64,000 nt of DNA from Myroides marinus (GTDB lineage: Bacteria > Bacteroidota > Bacteroidia > Flavobacteriales > Flavobacteriaceae): contig NZ_FNYS01000014.1 in the NCBI RefSeq assembly GCF_900109075.1, positions 26,170 to 90,169 of the forward strand. Reading direction: 5' to 3'. The notes beneath the pieces were generated by a model, which was not told the origin of the DNA, searched no databases, and saw nothing but the letters and a program-made list of their open reading frames with translations. Position 1 is the stretch's first letter, and every line of letters begins with the position of its first letter. This document shows positions 63,695 through 64,000 of this stretch, in pieces. A program made the position numbers and the translations under genes.

Positions 63695-64000
63695 AACTTA
63701 TTATCAATAGAATTTTCAATCATATTATATTGATAATCAGTTTTATATACTTTTAATTTCATACTAAACCTAGAAATAGGCTCTCAGAACAAAGAGAGTT
63801 GTTTTATCTTTTGAACCTCAATAATCCAATCTTGTTCAGGATTTTCTAAGAAATGTAATAGTTTAATATAGTTAAACAGATGGATCTTACAAAAACTTAC
63901 CAAATTTGAGAAAGCCCAACTTCTTGTAAGCTTTTTCTTAATCACAGATATGAGTAAATTTACTATCAAAACACAGTATATCTGTATTTTAATAGCATTC
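63680..64000 (-). mobile_element. IS4-like insertion sequence, partial (runs off the window)
   Basis: The element begins at about 63680-63682 with TTAGTGTCCGATAAAAC, which resembles the terminal repeats of Bacteroidota IS4-family elements as I remember them. It carries a minus-strand transposase end (63784-64000) and an internal 9-bp inverted repeat (ATTATCAAT/ATTGATAAT, about 63700-63736). The other end and any target duplication lie beyond the window. Confidence 0.7.
63784..64000 (-). CDS. IS4-family transposase, C-terminal part
   Basis: An open frame of 71 codons that continues past the window edge; the TTG at 63969 is only an internal codon. The sequence NAIKIQIYCVLIVNLL, then KKLTRSWAFSNLVSFCKIHLF and the end KIKQLSLF match the pattern of the C-terminal end of IS4-type transposases of Bacteroidota (NAVKIQIW..., WALSNLVSF..., QLxLF). 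The catalytic DDE residues would be upstream, outside the window. Confidence 0.75.
   Translation of the reverse strand, partial: NAIKIQIYCVLIVNLLISVIKKKLTRSWAFSNLVSFCKIHLFNYIKLLHFLENPEQDWIIEVQKIKQLSLF

Noticed and set aside
1..64000. CRISPR arrays, tRNA or rRNA genes, phage modules
   Set aside because: I looked for regular spaced repeats, tRNA-like cloverleafs and phage gene orders and saw none.

Overview
The window is AT-rich chromosomal DNA of a member of the Bacteroidota, most likely family Flavobacteriaceae. A Myroides-like organism is plausible but is only an inference. The grounds are three SusC/SusD outer-membrane pairs, the GldA gliding ATPase, an ExbB-ExbD-ExbD-TonB energy module, repeated promoter elements of the Bacteroidota type (TAnnTTTG, some with TTG or TTTG about 17-23 bases upstream), and the kynurenine and queuosine genes. 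No tRNA, rRNA or CRISPR array was seen.

Layout. 66-9954 holds a LytS-type sensor kinase, a secreted HExxHxxGxxH metalloprotease, a SusC/SusD pair and a LytTR response regulator, which together look like a regulated outer-membrane uptake locus. 10061-12681 holds small housekeeping genes, including queE. 12797-18782 is the proton-motive-force module for the TonB-dependent transporters (exbB, two exbD, tonB, a small membrane protein), followed by a PstS-like lipoprotein and a TPR protein. 19123-24862 carries a HerA-like ATPase and the kynurenine genes kmo and kynU with a ureohydrolase between them. 25339-28742 is queA-aroA-mazG-(small membrane protein)-dtd.

28990-39265, on the other strand, holds a secreted amidohydrolase and a four-gene operon joined by 1-base overlaps: SusC, SusD, a surface lipoprotein and an M16 peptidase. 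A candidate small RNA follows. 39528-45526 holds three tandem DUF3857/transglutaminase-like secreted proteins, two of which have lost the catalytic cysteine. 45635-47827 holds rsgA and the DAHP synthase/chorismate mutase gene.

48011-50178 holds a TSUP permease, DUF1634 and gldA. 50298-55698 holds a third SusC/SusD pair opposite an Lrp regulator. Between them lies an undescribed-looking 41-codon reading frame encoding a Met/Cys-rich peptide, with its own -7 box and an intrinsic terminator. This resembles an attenuation leader or an independent small-peptide gene and is the most unusual feature of the window. 55765-61470 is a nucleotide and electron-transfer block (deoxynucleoside kinase, folA, thyA, bifunctional nuclease, etfA, etfB). 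62215-64000 holds an AraC regulator and a GNAT acetyltransferase gene cut off by an IS4-like insertion sequence that runs off the window end.

How the parts work together. The TonB/ExbBD module can energise all three SusC transporters. Two of the SusCD loci carry secreted peptidases, which suggests peptide or protein scavenging, with amino-acid catabolism (kynurenine pathway, ETF) as a possible downstream use. Substrates are not determinable from sequence alone.
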